Assembly (NCBI GenBank): GCA_000242935.3
Contig: CP007053.1
Coordinates: 1,674,001-1,738,000 of the forward strand
Direction: 5' to 3'
Length of the DNA: 64,000 bases
DNA from: Opitutaceae bacterium TAV5
GTDB taxonomy: Bacteria; Verrucomicrobiota; Verrucomicrobiia; Opitutales; Opitutaceae
Made by a program: the position numbers and the translations under genes. Shown one piece after another: positions 55,226-63,696 of this stretch. Positions within the stretch are counted from its first letter, which is position 1; each line of letters starts with the position of its first letter. The notes beneath the pieces are model-generated. The model searched no databases. It saw nothing but the letters and a program-made list of their open reading frames with translations, and had not been told where the DNA came from.

Positions 55226-55349
55226 GATGGGTCGGAAGGTCGGAGACGAGTCCGCCCGAACGCGGATGCTTCGGCAATGCCCGAGTCGGCTCCGGCATGA
55301 TGGTTTTCCCGGCATGCTGACGATCCGGGTCTGCCCGGGAAGACGGGGA

Positions 55350-56396
55350 CTACCGGGAATAGCGGCCAGGCCGATGGCGCAGAAGCGCGACGGCAAGCAG
55401 CATGCCCGCGGCGGCCAGCGCGGCGGTGATTCCCGGTTCAGGGACGGCCGCATACGAGAGCGCGCCGGAGGAGATGTCGTAACTCCAGTTGCCGGCAGTA
55501 TAGTTGTTGGTGCTGTCCAGCGTGATGCCACTGCCAACAATGCTACCGCCGAGGAAAAGGGAGAAGGTGCTCCCGTAATCGAGGTTACTGAAGGTGCCGG
55601 CAACGAGCGTCCAGGCGGTGTCTTCGGTCAACGCGATATCGCTGACGGAGACGTTGAAGGTGCCATCGAAGCGCACTTCTCCGGTGGAGTCGCCGGTGAT
55701 CCGGTTGCCTTTCGCAAGGTCGAAGAAGAGAGAGCCCGTACCGGCGAGCGTGAAGTTGCCACCGGAGAGCGTGGTGCCACCGGTGTAGGTATTGGCTCCG
55801 GTCAGGGTGAGGGAGCCGGTGTCGTCGTGGATGAGCCGGGTTGTCCGGATAGAATCGCTGTCCCGGACAGTAGCCAGGATGACGGCTCCGGCACCGGTTA
55901 CCCGGAGACTTCCACCATTTGTATGATACACCTCGACCGGTGCGTTGACGGTGAGGGTGCGACCGGCTGCAACGGTGAGGGTCGATTGGGCTCCGTAGAA
56001 GCGGAGCCGGCCCGATGAAGCGACATTGATCGTCAGATTGCGGACAGCCGAGGAAAGGTCGATGAAACCGCCATCGGTGGCAGAGCCGTTGACTCCGAGT
56101 GAAAGGGTGGAGTTGCCGACCGAGAGGGTGATGTCATTGGCCGGGTCCAGAAGGCGCAGCCCTCGCGCGGTGGTACCGCCCGAATTGAATGAGGAGACAG
56201 AGCTGAGGGTGTCGTTGAAGATGATGGTATCGGCGTTGGTCGGTGTGGCGCCGGCAACGGTGTAACTGCCGGCCGTACCGAGTGCAGTCGTGTTGTTGGC
56301 CTTGATGAGGTCGGCGGCAGGCAAGTTCGCCGCAGACGCAAACACGACGGCAGCAAATGCGATGGCATGGAGGAGGATGGACGGTTGGTGTTTCAT
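55350..56396 (-). CDS. PEP-CTERM beta-strand protein, cassette copy B
   Basis: A 348-residue secreted protein with signal peptide (LLHAIAFAAVVFASAANLPA), repeat-like section (GANTYTGGTTLSGGNFTLAG), and sorting signal AVPEPGITAALAAAGMLLAV plus LLRHRPGRYSR. Paralogous to the protein at 50665; the N-terminal half has diverged more than the C-terminal half. Confidence 0.85.
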   Translation of the reverse strand: MKHQPSILLHAIAFAAVVFASAANLPAADLIKANNTTALGTAGSYTVAGATPTNADTIIFNDTLSSVSSFNSGGTTARGLRLLDPANDITLSVGNSTLSLGVNGSATDGGFIDLSSAVRNLTINVASSGRLRFYGAQSTLTVAAGRTLTVNAPVEVYHTNGGSLRVTGAGAVILATVRDSDSIRTTRLIHDDTGSLTLTGANTYTGGTTLSGGNFTLAGTGSLFFDLAKGNRITGDSTGEVRFDGTFNVSVSDIALTEDTAWTLVAGTFSNLDYGSTFSLFLGGSIVGSGITLDSTNNYTAGNWSYDISSGALSYAAVPEPGITAALAAAGMLLAVALLRHRPGRYSR

Positions 56397-56440
56397 GATG
56401 TGGATGTTATTTCCGGATGGTGTGTGTATCCATAACGGGA

Positions 56441-57868
56441 TTACTTTCCTCCGCTGACTTGCCGGGCGGGTTTGCCGCCGAGGCTTTGGGCGTATTCGAG
56501 CGGGGTCATGAAGACGGCCTTTTGTTCGACGAGGAAATCGATGATCTTTTCGAACTCCTTGAACCGGTCGCCGCCCCAGTGGGTGGGATGGCCCTGCAAT
56601 ACGAAATACTCGCGGTCGGGATTTTTGGCGTAGCCGGCGAGGAAGCGGTTGTAGTGGGGCTGACCGACAGCGCCTTCGAGGTTCACGGCCCAGACACGGT
56701 CGAGGACGGTGATCTTGCCGGCGGCGGCGATTTCGCGGCCCATGGCATCGATGGGCGAGGGATAGAGCCAGACTTTCATGTCGGGGTCTTCCGTCATGGC
56801 GCGGGCGGTGGCGGCATCCTGATGTCCGCCGCTGCCTCCGCCGCCGGGACCGAATGTGGTGAAGGCAAAACCGAGCTTTTCCCTGGCGAGCTCCTGGCTG
56901 CGGGCGAAGCGACGGAGTTGTTCGTCAAAGGGGCGGCCGGAAAACTCGCTGCGTTTCTTGCCGGCGTCGTCGGTCCACACCTTGTGGTCCCAGCCGTGAA
57001 ACCAGAATTCGATGAGGCCGGAGTCGCGGCGTGCCTTGATCCAGCCGGCGTATTCGGGCGTGGCCTCGGCGAGGGTTTCGGCGATGATGCCGATGGAGGA
57101 TTTGATGTCGCGGGCCTTGAGGTAGTCGGCCACGCGTGTCCAGGAGGCGTGCACCTTGCCGCCGGTCTGGCGGAGATCGTCGAGCTTGAGGAGGATGACG
57201 GGCGGGGTCTTGCGCGGGGGGATTTCGGCGGGCGGGGCATCGGCGGCGGCGCGGGCGGCGGCCCTGGCAATGGCCGCCCCGGAGGCGGCCTTCATGGCTT
57301 CGGGCGTGTCGAGCGGAGCGGTGCCGGGAGGGATGCCTTCGATGTTGAAATCGTCGAAGTCGGCGACGCCGGTGCTGCCGCTCCAGGAATGGACCCAGAT
57401 GGAAACGGCGGCGGCGCCCTCCGGCAGGGTGGCGGTGAGCGTGTAGGGCTTCCAGCCCCCGTCGCCTTTTTTCACAAAAACCTTGGGGAGGCCGTCACCC
57501 CGGATCGCGGGATCGCGCACGGGCCGTCCGGCGTCGTTGGTCGGCCAGAAATAGACGGCCAGAAAATCGGCGTCGGCGCGGGCCTGGAAAGTGAGCGTGA
57601 GCTGCTGGCCCGGTTGCACGGGATAACGGCTGCTGAACAGCGAAGAGCCGTTGATGGTGTCGTTGTCAGTGACACGCAGACCGAGTTTTCCGGAAAAGGC
57701 GGCTTCGGGAACCACCTGCGACATGGTTTCGTTGGGGCGCCAGGCGTGAAGTCCCTCCTCGAAACCGGGATTGGCGGGGATGGGGGCCTCTTCGGCCGCT
57801 GCCGCGAAGGACGCGGCAACGGCCAGGGCGAATGCGGGGAGAAGCAGCAGAGAGGGGAGGGTTTTCAT
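56441..57868 (-). CDS. Secreted polysaccharide-deacetylase-like enzyme, cassette copy B
   Basis: A 475-residue paralogue of the enzyme at 51824 with the same domains: signal peptide (LPSLLLLPAFALAVAASFAA), PANPGFEEGLHAWRPNETMS binding domain, LKLDDLRQ, FWFHGWDHKVW and FGPGGGGSG. The catalytic-site residues are preserved in both copies. It starts 8 bases after the pilin stop and precedes the PEP-CTERM gene by 44 bases, so the operon order is pilin, deacetylase, PEP-CTERM, LacI. Confidence 0.85.
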   Translation of the reverse strand: MKTLPSLLLLPAFALAVAASFAAAAEEAPIPANPGFEEGLHAWRPNETMSQVVPEAAFSGKLGLRVTDNDTINGSSLFSSRYPVQPGQQLTLTFQARADADFLAVYFWPTNDAGRPVRDPAIRGDGLPKVFVKKGDGGWKPYTLTATLPEGAAAVSIWVHSWSGSTGVADFDDFNIEGIPPGTAPLDTPEAMKAASGAAIARAAARAAADAPPAEIPPRKTPPVILLKLDDLRQTGGKVHASWTRVADYLKARDIKSSIGIIAETLAEATPEYAGWIKARRDSGLIEFWFHGWDHKVWTDDAGKKRSEFSGRPFDEQLRRFARSQELAREKLGFAFTTFGPGGGGSGGHQDAATARAMTEDPDMKVWLYPSPIDAMGREIAAAGKITVLDRVWAVNLEGAVGQPHYNRFLAGYAKNPDREYFVLQGHPTHWGGDRFKEFEKIIDFLVEQKAVFMTPLEYAQSLGGKPARQVSGGK

Positions 57869-57876
57869 TGTCCGGA

Positions 57877-58611
57877 TTATTTGCCGGCCTTGACGATCCT
57901 GAGTGCGTCGTCGAGGGAGAGGAGGCGGACGTGGCCGTCAACGAACAGGTAATTGGCTTTGCCGCTGTGGCGCACGGGGTCGCCGGAGGTGTAGCGGCCG
58001 GTTTCGGCATTCGGGGTCATGTTGGCCCAGATGCCGTGGTGGTATTCGTCGGAGTCGGCGAGGAGGATGGTGTGGGAGGGGTTTTTGATTTCGCCGGTTT
58101 TGACGCGCCAGGAGCCGTTCTTGATGGCGCCGGAGCCGGAATCGTCGCGGTTGGAGAGGTCTCCGTTCATGCCGGTGAATTCGCCGATGGCGCAGATGAC
58201 GAAGGTGGGGTTGGGGTTGCTGGTGCCGGTCCTGCCGCCAGTAGCATCTACCACGTCGATGGCGGTGTAGGGCTTGATTTCCTTTGTCCAGCGTCCGCCG
58301 AGGGGGTTGACGCGGGGATCGCCGGCGGCGTCCGTGTTGTAGCCCGCCGCCGGGTAAAAGTCGCGGTTTTCGGCGGCGTAGAGGGGAAAGGCGGTGCTGA
58401 TGTTGCGGAGGTTGGCGGCGCAACGCGCCTGCCGCGCCGTGGCGCGGACGCGGTTGGCGGCGGGGAGAAGAAGGGCGGCGAGAATGCCGATGATGACGAT
58501 CACCGCCAGCAGTTCGACGAGCGTAAACCCTCCCCGGCTGTGCGGGCGCGGTTTGCGCCACCGGGAACCGGGGGCAAAGGTGGAAGATATCTGTCCGGGC
58601 ATGGGGTGCAT
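57877..58611 (-). CDS. Pseudopilin, cassette copy B
   Basis: A 244-residue protein with prepilin signal GGFTLVELLAVIVIIGILAA after a long basic leader and HSGKANYLFVDGHV at the C-terminus (H-X9-DG). Start at ATG 58611 or 58602. It is the first gene of the copy B operon, with a 16-base palindrome centred 54 bases upstream. Confidence 0.85.
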   Translation of the reverse strand: MHPMPGQISSTFAPGSRWRKPRPHSRGGFTLVELLAVIVIIGILAALLLPAANRVRATARQARCAANLRNISTAFPLYAAENRDFYPAAGYNTDAAGDPRVNPLGGRWTKEIKPYTAIDVVDATGGRTGTSNPNPTFVICAIGEFTGMNGDLSNRDDSGSGAIKNGSWRVKTGEIKNPSHTILLADSDEYHHGIWANMTPNAETGRYTSGDPVRHSGKANYLFVDGHVRLLSLDDALRIVKAGK

Positions 58612-58657
58612 GGGCGCGAAAAAGCGCGATCGGTGGTGAAAGGGCAACGATGCTGAA

Positions 58658-58673
58658 TCTCTACTTGTAGAGA
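58658..58673. promoter_or_regulatory. Candidate LacI operator of cassette B
   Basis: TCTCTACTTGTAGAGA: seven-base arms around TT. The core CTACTTGTAG matches the CTACNNGTAG pattern of the palindrome at 53300, at the same distance from the pilin start. Confidence 0.6.
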
Positions 58674-58819
58674 TGCCGGTGTGAAGACCGGAAGGAGAAC
58701 CGGCCAATGACAGGGAAAAGAAGAAGCTCGCCCCGGCGGGCGCCGGCCGGAGAGAGTGAATCTTTTACTGTTTCCGTCCATTTCCCTTCCCGTCACCTTT
58801 TCCGCTTTTTCCGAAAACC

Positions 58820-59926
58820 ATGTCGCTCAGCTACGAATCCTCCGGCGTCAACTATGACCAGCTCGACGCGTTCAAGCGCGCCTGCCAGAAGGCCGCCCGC
58901 GCCACCGCGCCCCTTCTCGCCGCGCACGGCTACGCCGAGCCCGAAAAAACCCGAGGCGAGAGCGCCTACCTGATCGAGGCCGCCGACCATTACCTCGCCC
59001 ACGTCGAGGAAGGGCTCGGCACCAAAAACCTCGTAGCCGACGCCGTGTACGCGCAGACGGGCCAGTGCTTTTACCGCGAGGTGGCCATCGACACGGTGGC
59101 CACCATCGTCAACGACCTCGTCACTTGCGGCGCGCTGCCGATCTCCATCGCCATGCACGCGGCCGTGGGCGCGTCGGAGTGGTTTGCCGACGCGACGCGC
59201 ATGGAGGCGCTTGTCGAAGGCTGGGCCGAGGGGTGCCGCCAGGCCGGCGGCGTCTGGGGCGGCGGGGAAACACCCACGCTGCGCGGTATCGTCAACCCGG
59301 ATACGATCGTCCTCGCCGGCTCCGCCATCGGCAGGATTTTCCCGAAGACGCTCCGCATCACCGGCGGCGTGCGCGATGGCGACGCGATCATCTTTCTCGC
59401 CTCCTCCGGCGTGCAGACCAACGGCCTGACGCTTTGCCGGAAAATCGCCGAAAAACTCCCGCAGGGCTACCGGACGCCGATCGGCCACGGCGACCCGCGC
59501 ACCTATGGCGAGGCGTTGCTCGCGCCCTCGGTCATTTACGTGGCCTTCGTGCGCGAGTGCCAGCAGCGCGGCATCCCGCTCAATTATGTGGCCCACGTCA
59601 CCGGCCACGGCTGGCGCAAGCTGATGCGCCTCGACGAACCCTTCGTTTACGAAATCACCCGGCCGGGCGAAGAGCCGCCGCTGTTCCGCTTCCTGCGCGA
59701 GGCGGGTCCGATCGATTTGCGCGAGGCGTATGCGACTTTCAACCAGGGCGTGGGTTTTGCCGCCTGGGTCGCCCCGGAAAACGTCGACGCCACCCTCGCC
59801 GCCGCGAAGGCGGGCGGTTACACGGCCTGGCAGGCAGGCCACGTGCGCAAGGACGGCGACCGCAAGGCCGTGGTCATCCCCTCGCTCGGGCTGGAATACG
59901 ACGGGGGCACGCTGCAACTGCGCTGA
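58820..59926 (+). CDS. purM: Phosphoribosylformylglycinamidine cyclo-ligase (AIR synthase, PurM)
   Basis: Fifth step of purine synthesis (FGAM to AIR, ATP-dependent). The 368-residue protein starts with YESSGVNYDQLDAFKRA and contains GLGTKNLVADAVY, AIDTVATIVNDLVTCGALPI, GGGETPTLRGIV and HVTGHGWRKLMRLD, the PurM/AIRS blocks. Somewhat divergent from the E. coli form. A pyrimidine-rich leader (caccttttccgctttttcc, 58794-58812) precedes the ATG instead of a Shine-Dalgarno sequence. Confidence 0.85.
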   Translation: MSLSYESSGVNYDQLDAFKRACQKAARATAPLLAAHGYAEPEKTRGESAYLIEAADHYLAHVEEGLGTKNLVADAVYAQTGQCFYREVAIDTVATIVNDLVTCGALPISIAMHAAVGASEWFADATRMEALVEGWAEGCRQAGGVWGGGETPTLRGIVNPDTIVLAGSAIGRIFPKTLRITGGVRDGDAIIFLASSGVQTNGLTLCRKIAEKLPQGYRTPIGHGDPRTYGEALLAPSVIYVAFVRECQQRGIPLNYVAHVTGHGWRKLMRLDEPFVYEITRPGEEPPLFRFLREAGPIDLREAYATFNQGVGFAAWVAPENVDATLAAAKAGGYTAWQAGHVRKDGDRKAVVIPSLGLEYDGGTLQLR

Positions 59927-59929
59927 ACA

Positions 59930-60024
59930 GAAGGGAGCGGCGGCATTCCTGCCGCTGTGGACGACGCTCCGCGTCGCCCCGGTTACCTGTATCAGGCAGC
60001 GGCAGGAATGCCGCCGCTCCCTTC
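59930..60024. repeat. Perfect 28-bp inverted repeat downstream of purM
   Basis: Left arm 59930-59957 (gaagggagcggcggcattcc...) pairs perfectly with 59997-60024; the loop holds a smaller gacgctccgcgtc hairpin. The right arm covers the ATG at 60008. Confidence 0.9.
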
Positions 60025-60934
60025 AGCCTTTTCCCTCGTGCCCTGGATCGTCGCCAGTCTGCTCTCCGCCTTTTTCCTCGGGTGTTACGATCTGAGCATC
60101 AAACATTCCGTGCGCGACAACGCCGTGCTCGCGGTGCTGTTTCTGGCCAACGTGTGCAGCGCCGGCGTGTGGGCGGCGCTCATGGCGGCCGACGCCGCGC
60201 TGCCGCAAACGCTGCCGGGTATCCTGCACGTGGATACGCTTTCGCCGGTTCAGCATCTGCAACTCCTGCTGAAATCGTTCATCGTCGCCTGCTCGTGGGT
60301 GTGCAGCTATTTCGCCGTAAAGCACCTGCCGGTGTCGCTGGCCGCGCCGATCCGCGCCACCGGGCCGATGTGGACCCTGTTCGGCGCGCTGCTCGTGCTC
60401 GGCGAGCGGCCGTCATGGCTGGAGGGGCTGGGCGTGGTCATCACGCTGGCCTCGTTTCTCGGGCTTTCGCTGGCGGGGGCAAAGGAGGGCGTGGATTTCC
60501 GCCGCAACAAATGGATCTGGTTTCTCGTCGGCGGCACGCTGCTCGGCGCGGTGAGCGGGCTCTATGACAAATTTTTGCTCGGCCGCGCCGGCTTCACGAC
60601 AGCGACGGTGCAGTGCTGGTTTTCGATTTATCTCGCGATCCTGTTCCTGCCGCTGGCCGCGGGCTGGAAATTCCGGCTCTGGCCGCGCAACGCGTTTCAC
60701 TGGCGCTGGAGCATCGTGGCCGTCTCGCTGTTTCTGCTGGTGGCGGATTTTCTCTATTTCGGCGCGTTGCGCGAAGAGGAAGCGCTGGTCTCCGTCGTTT
60801 CGAGCCTGCGCCGGGGCAGCGTCCTCGTGGCGTTCGCGGGCGGCCTGTTCCTCTTCGGCGAAAAAAACGGCTGGCAGAAATTTCCCGCTGTCCTCGGCGT
60901 GCTCATTGGAATCATTCTAACGGTCGCCGGCTGA
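60008..60934 (+). CDS. DMT/EamA-type transporter
   Basis: A protein of about 300 residues with ten hydrophobic segments in two EamA-like halves (IVASLLSAFFLGCYDLSIKH; IRATGPMWTLFGALLVLGER; WFLVGGTLLGAVSGLYDKFL; VSSLRRGSVLVAFAGGLFLF). Likely an inner-membrane drug/metabolite exporter or importer of unknown substrate. The ATG at 60008 lies inside a 28-bp hairpin arm; a GTG at 60038 (VPWIVASLLSAFF) may be the original start. Confidence 0.85.
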   Translation: MPPLPSAFSLVPWIVASLLSAFFLGCYDLSIKHSVRDNAVLAVLFLANVCSAGVWAALMAADAALPQTLPGILHVDTLSPVQHLQLLLKSFIVACSWVCSYFAVKHLPVSLAAPIRATGPMWTLFGALLVLGERPSWLEGLGVVITLASFLGLSLAGAKEGVDFRRNKWIWFLVGGTLLGAVSGLYDKFLLGRAGFTTATVQCWFSIYLAILFLPLAAGWKFRLWPRNAFHWRWSIVAVSLFLLVADFLYFGALREEEALVSVVSSLRRGSVLVAFAGGLFLFGEKNGWQKFPAVLGVLIGIILTVAG

Positions 60935-60990
60935 ATTTACGGGTTATCATCCTCGTAATGAGCGGGTTTCAGACTGGACATATTAAAAAT

Positions 60991-61035
60991 ATTTGACGAA
61001 AGGGCGCAAAAACTGTGCATTTCTTGCCGTCAAAT
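60991..61035. promoter_or_regulatory. Inverted repeat ATTTGACG...CGTCAAAT upstream of the sigma gene
   Basis: Eight-base arms at 60991-60998 and 61028-61035. TTGACG inside the left arm could also serve as a -35 box. The region 60935-61220 is the only promoter space for the sigma factor gene. Role not proven. Confidence 0.4.
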
Positions 61036-61220
61036 GGAACAAATAACGCGTAGACGAAACCAACCGTTCATGACAATCGCCGTTCATCCTCCCTCGTTCC
61101 GCAAATGTTGACCGACATGGAACGCTTCCCGCTACAGCCTGTCATCCACTTCCCGATTCATGCCGGAAGACGACGGCCGGCTTCTTCACCACTACCACGA
61201 TTCTCCCTCCACCTGATACT

Positions 61221-62369
61221 ATGTCACTCTCCACACTCTCAGCCCGTACGTCTTCCCCCTCCGATACCGACGAATCCGTAGCCGGCGGCACCGCTGCCGG
61301 TCGTCCCGAGATCGCACCGCCCTCCTTTCTCGAAAAGGCGGCCGACGCGCCCTCCGAAGCCGCTCCTCTGGAGCGCAGCAACCTTCAGCTTTATTTGCAG
61401 GAGATCGGCAAGACGCCGCTCCTGACGCCCGACGAGGAAGTCACGCTCGCCCGTCGCATCCGCCGCGGAGACAAGGCCGCCCGCGATCACATGATCTCGG
61501 CCAACCTGCGTCTCGTGGTGAAGATCGCGATGGATTACAAGGACTTCGGCCTCCCGCTCCTCGACCTGATCAGCGAGGGCAACATCGGCCTGGTGAAGGC
61601 CGTGGAGCGTTTCGATCCCCGCAAGGGCGGCAAGCTCTCCACCTACGCCGCATGGTGGATCAAGCAGTCGATCAAGCGCGCCCTCGCCAACCAGTCCAAG
61701 ACCATCCGCCTGCCTGTCCATCTGGTCGACAAGATCGCCCGGATGCGCCGCACGGCGATGGCCCTGACGGAACAGCTCGGCCGCGAGCCGACGGACGAAG
61801 AGATCGCGATGGAGCTCCAGATCCCGACCAGCAAGGTCGCGCATCTGAAATCCGTCAGCGTGCGTCCGGCCTCGCTCGACGCGCCCGTCGGCGAAGATGG
61901 CGACTCCTCGACGTTCGGCGAACTGGTGGGCGACGAAAACGCCGTCAGCCCGTTCGACAGCCTCAAGGAGCGCAGCCGCAACGCCGACCTGAAGGCCATG
62001 GTCGATTCGCTCGATCCGCGCGAGGCGGAGATCATCCGTTACCGGTTCGGCCTCGATGGCCGCGACGAGCTCACGCTCGAGGAGGTCGGCCAGAAATTCA
62101 AGGTCACGCGCGAGCGCGTCCGCCAGTTGCAGAACCTCGCGCTCTCCAAGATGCGCAAGGCGATCAGCCGCCACGAGGCCCAGCGCAGCGTGGAGGAACT
62201 GGAAGAGGAGGAACGCCTCCGCAAGCGCCACGAGGTCATCCGGGAATTCATCGAGTCGCGTTCCGTGAATCCGTTCGAGGAGAGCGGCAGCACGCGGGCC
62301 GCGACGCGAGGCACTCGCCCGGTCGCCACCGTCGCCACCGGTTCTTCCCGCCGCCCCGCCCGACGCTGA
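61221..62369 (+). CDS. rpoD: Principal RNA polymerase sigma factor (RpoD/SigA)
   Basis: A 382-residue sigma-70 protein. Region 1.2 (NLQLYLQEIGKTPLLTPDEE), region 2 (ANLRLVVKIAMDYKDFGLPL, LDLISEGNIGLVKAVERFDP, KLSTYAAWWIKQSIKRALAN), region 3 and region 4 (YRFGLDGRDELTLEEVGQKF, KVTRERVRQLQNLALSKMRK) are complete. Region 1.1 is replaced by a short acidic/Ala-rich leader and an Arg/Thr-rich tail (SGSTRAATRGTRPVATVATG) follows region 4. It directs RNA polymerase to housekeeping promoters. A strong intrinsic terminator follows. Confidence 0.93.
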   Translation: MSLSTLSARTSSPSDTDESVAGGTAAGRPEIAPPSFLEKAADAPSEAAPLERSNLQLYLQEIGKTPLLTPDEEVTLARRIRRGDKAARDHMISANLRLVVKIAMDYKDFGLPLLDLISEGNIGLVKAVERFDPRKGGKLSTYAAWWIKQSIKRALANQSKTIRLPVHLVDKIARMRRTAMALTEQLGREPTDEEIAMELQIPTSKVAHLKSVSVRPASLDAPVGEDGDSSTFGELVGDENAVSPFDSLKERSRNADLKAMVDSLDPREAEIIRYRFGLDGRDELTLEEVGQKFKVTRERVRQLQNLALSKMRKAISRHEAQRSVEELEEEERLRKRHEVIREFIESRSVNPFEESGSTRAATRGTRPVATVATGSSRRPARR

Positions 62370-62432
62370 GCCTTCCGGTTTTCGCAGCCGGCGAGGTTTG
62401 CGAAGGCCACTCTACCACTTCACAAAAACGAC

Positions 62433-62464
62433 AAAAAGACCGCCGGTGACGGCGGTCTTTTTTT
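62433..62464 (+). terminator. Intrinsic terminator of the sigma factor gene
   Basis: GACCGCCG-GTGA-CGGCGGTC stem followed by a T-run and preceded by an A-run, 63 bases after the stop. Works in either orientation by sequence. Confidence 0.95.
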
Positions 62465-62499
62465 CGGGCGCTGTTCACTCCGGTCACAGCACAGGCCAG

Positions 62500-62650
62500 C
62501 CGCAAGTGGCATGGGCTTCCAGCCCATGAGCGTTGCCTCTCCGCGTGGCCACGGGCTTTTTTTCTGCCAAGCGCCCGTGGGATCGGGAGCCCATGGCCAG
62601 GATGGCCATGCCACGCAAAACCCACGGGCGGGAAGCCCGTGCCACGGCTG
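62500..62650. repeat. GC-rich hairpin repeat cluster (GTGGCACGGGC family)
   Basis: Alternating units such as tggcatgggcttccagccca, gcgcccgtgggatcgggagc and gggcgggaagcccgtgccac, several complementary to each other. Same family as 2905-3073 and 17701-17807. Confidence 0.8.
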
Positions 62651-62667
62651 GACCGTTCACGTCGCTC

Positions 62668-63573
62668 TCAGCCCGCGACGTCGTCCCACTCGGCGAGGCT
62701 TTTGACGCTCCACGCCTTGTCGGTGCGTTTGGCGAGGCCGGCAAGGACGCCGGCCATGCCGAGTTCGATGAACTCCGTGGCGCCGGCGGCGACGGCCGAG
62801 CGCATGCAGTCTTCCCAGAGCACGGATGAGACCACCTGCTTCACCAGCGCCTCGCGGATGGCCGCGGGGTCGGAGACCGCCTGGCCGGTGGTGTTGGTGA
62901 GGACGACGAGTTGCGGGGCGTTGAAGGTGACGCCTTGCAGAAATTCGGCGAACTGCGCCCGGGCCGGCTCCATCAGGCGGCTGTGGTAGGCGCCGGCGAC
63001 GTTGAGCGGGATCACCCGCTTGAGGCCGCGTTCCTTCGCGGCGGCGACGGCGGCGTCCACTTTGGTTTTCTCGCCGGAAACGATGATCTGGCCGGGGGCG
63101 TTGAAATTGGCGGCCTCGATGTCGAAGTCGCGGCACAGGTCGGCGACGGTGGAGCGTTCCTCGCCGACGACGGCAGCCATGCCGCCGACGGTCGCCTCGC
63201 AGGCCATCTGCATGAGCCGGCCGCGCTCGGCCACGACACGCAGGCCGGTGGCGAAATCGAACACGCCGGCCGCCGTCAGGGCCGTGATTTCGCCGAGGCT
63301 GAGGCCAAGGGCGATCTTCACGTCACCGAGCTTGCCCTGTTCCTTGAGGATGGCATGGAGCGCCATGCCGTGGACGAAGAGCGCCGGCTGGCAGGCCTTG
63401 GTCTGGGTGAGCTCGGCGTCGGGGCCTTCGAAAGAAAGTCCGGCGATGTCCCAGCCGAGGACGGCGTTGGCCTCGGCGTAGATCGAACGCGCGACGGCGG
63501 AGTTGTCATAGAGGGATTTGCCCATGCCCACTTTCTGGGCGCCCTGACCGGCAAAGAGGAGTGCTGTAGCCAT
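62668..63573 (-). CDS. fabD: Malonyl-CoA:ACP transacylase FabD
   Basis: Loads malonyl onto acyl carrier protein for fatty-acid synthesis. The 301-residue protein has FAGQGAQKVGMG (7-18), the catalytic serine S92 in GLSLGE (leucine replaces the common histidine before it), the basic Q/H region and H197 in GAYHSRLM as the second catalytic residue. Start MATALLFAGQ at 63573; the longer frame to 63690 lacks similarity. Confidence 0.93.
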   Translation of the reverse strand: MATALLFAGQGAQKVGMGKSLYDNSAVARSIYAEANAVLGWDIAGLSFEGPDAELTQTKACQPALFVHGMALHAILKEQGKLGDVKIALGLSLGEITALTAAGVFDFATGLRVVAERGRLMQMACEATVGGMAAVVGEERSTVADLCRDFDIEAANFNAPGQIIVSGEKTKVDAAVAAAKERGLKRVIPLNVAGAYHSRLMEPARAQFAEFLQGVTFNAPQLVVLTNTTGQAVSDPAAIREALVKQVVSSVLWEDCMRSAVAAGATEFIELGMAGVLAGLAKRTDKAWSVKSLAEWDDVAG

Positions 63574-63696
63574 ATGGATTGAAGGGAATGACGGAATGGA
63601 AGGAAACGGTGAAGCGAAACGGGCCGGTTTGCTGAAACAAGCCCGAAAATCGGCAACACCGGACGGCCAGCGCGCCTGTCCAAGGCTCAAGAACCA

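Noticed and set aside
59957-60007. Extended N-terminus of the DMT transporter
   Set aside because: The added residues are encoded by the hairpin between purM and the transporter and have no membrane-protein character.
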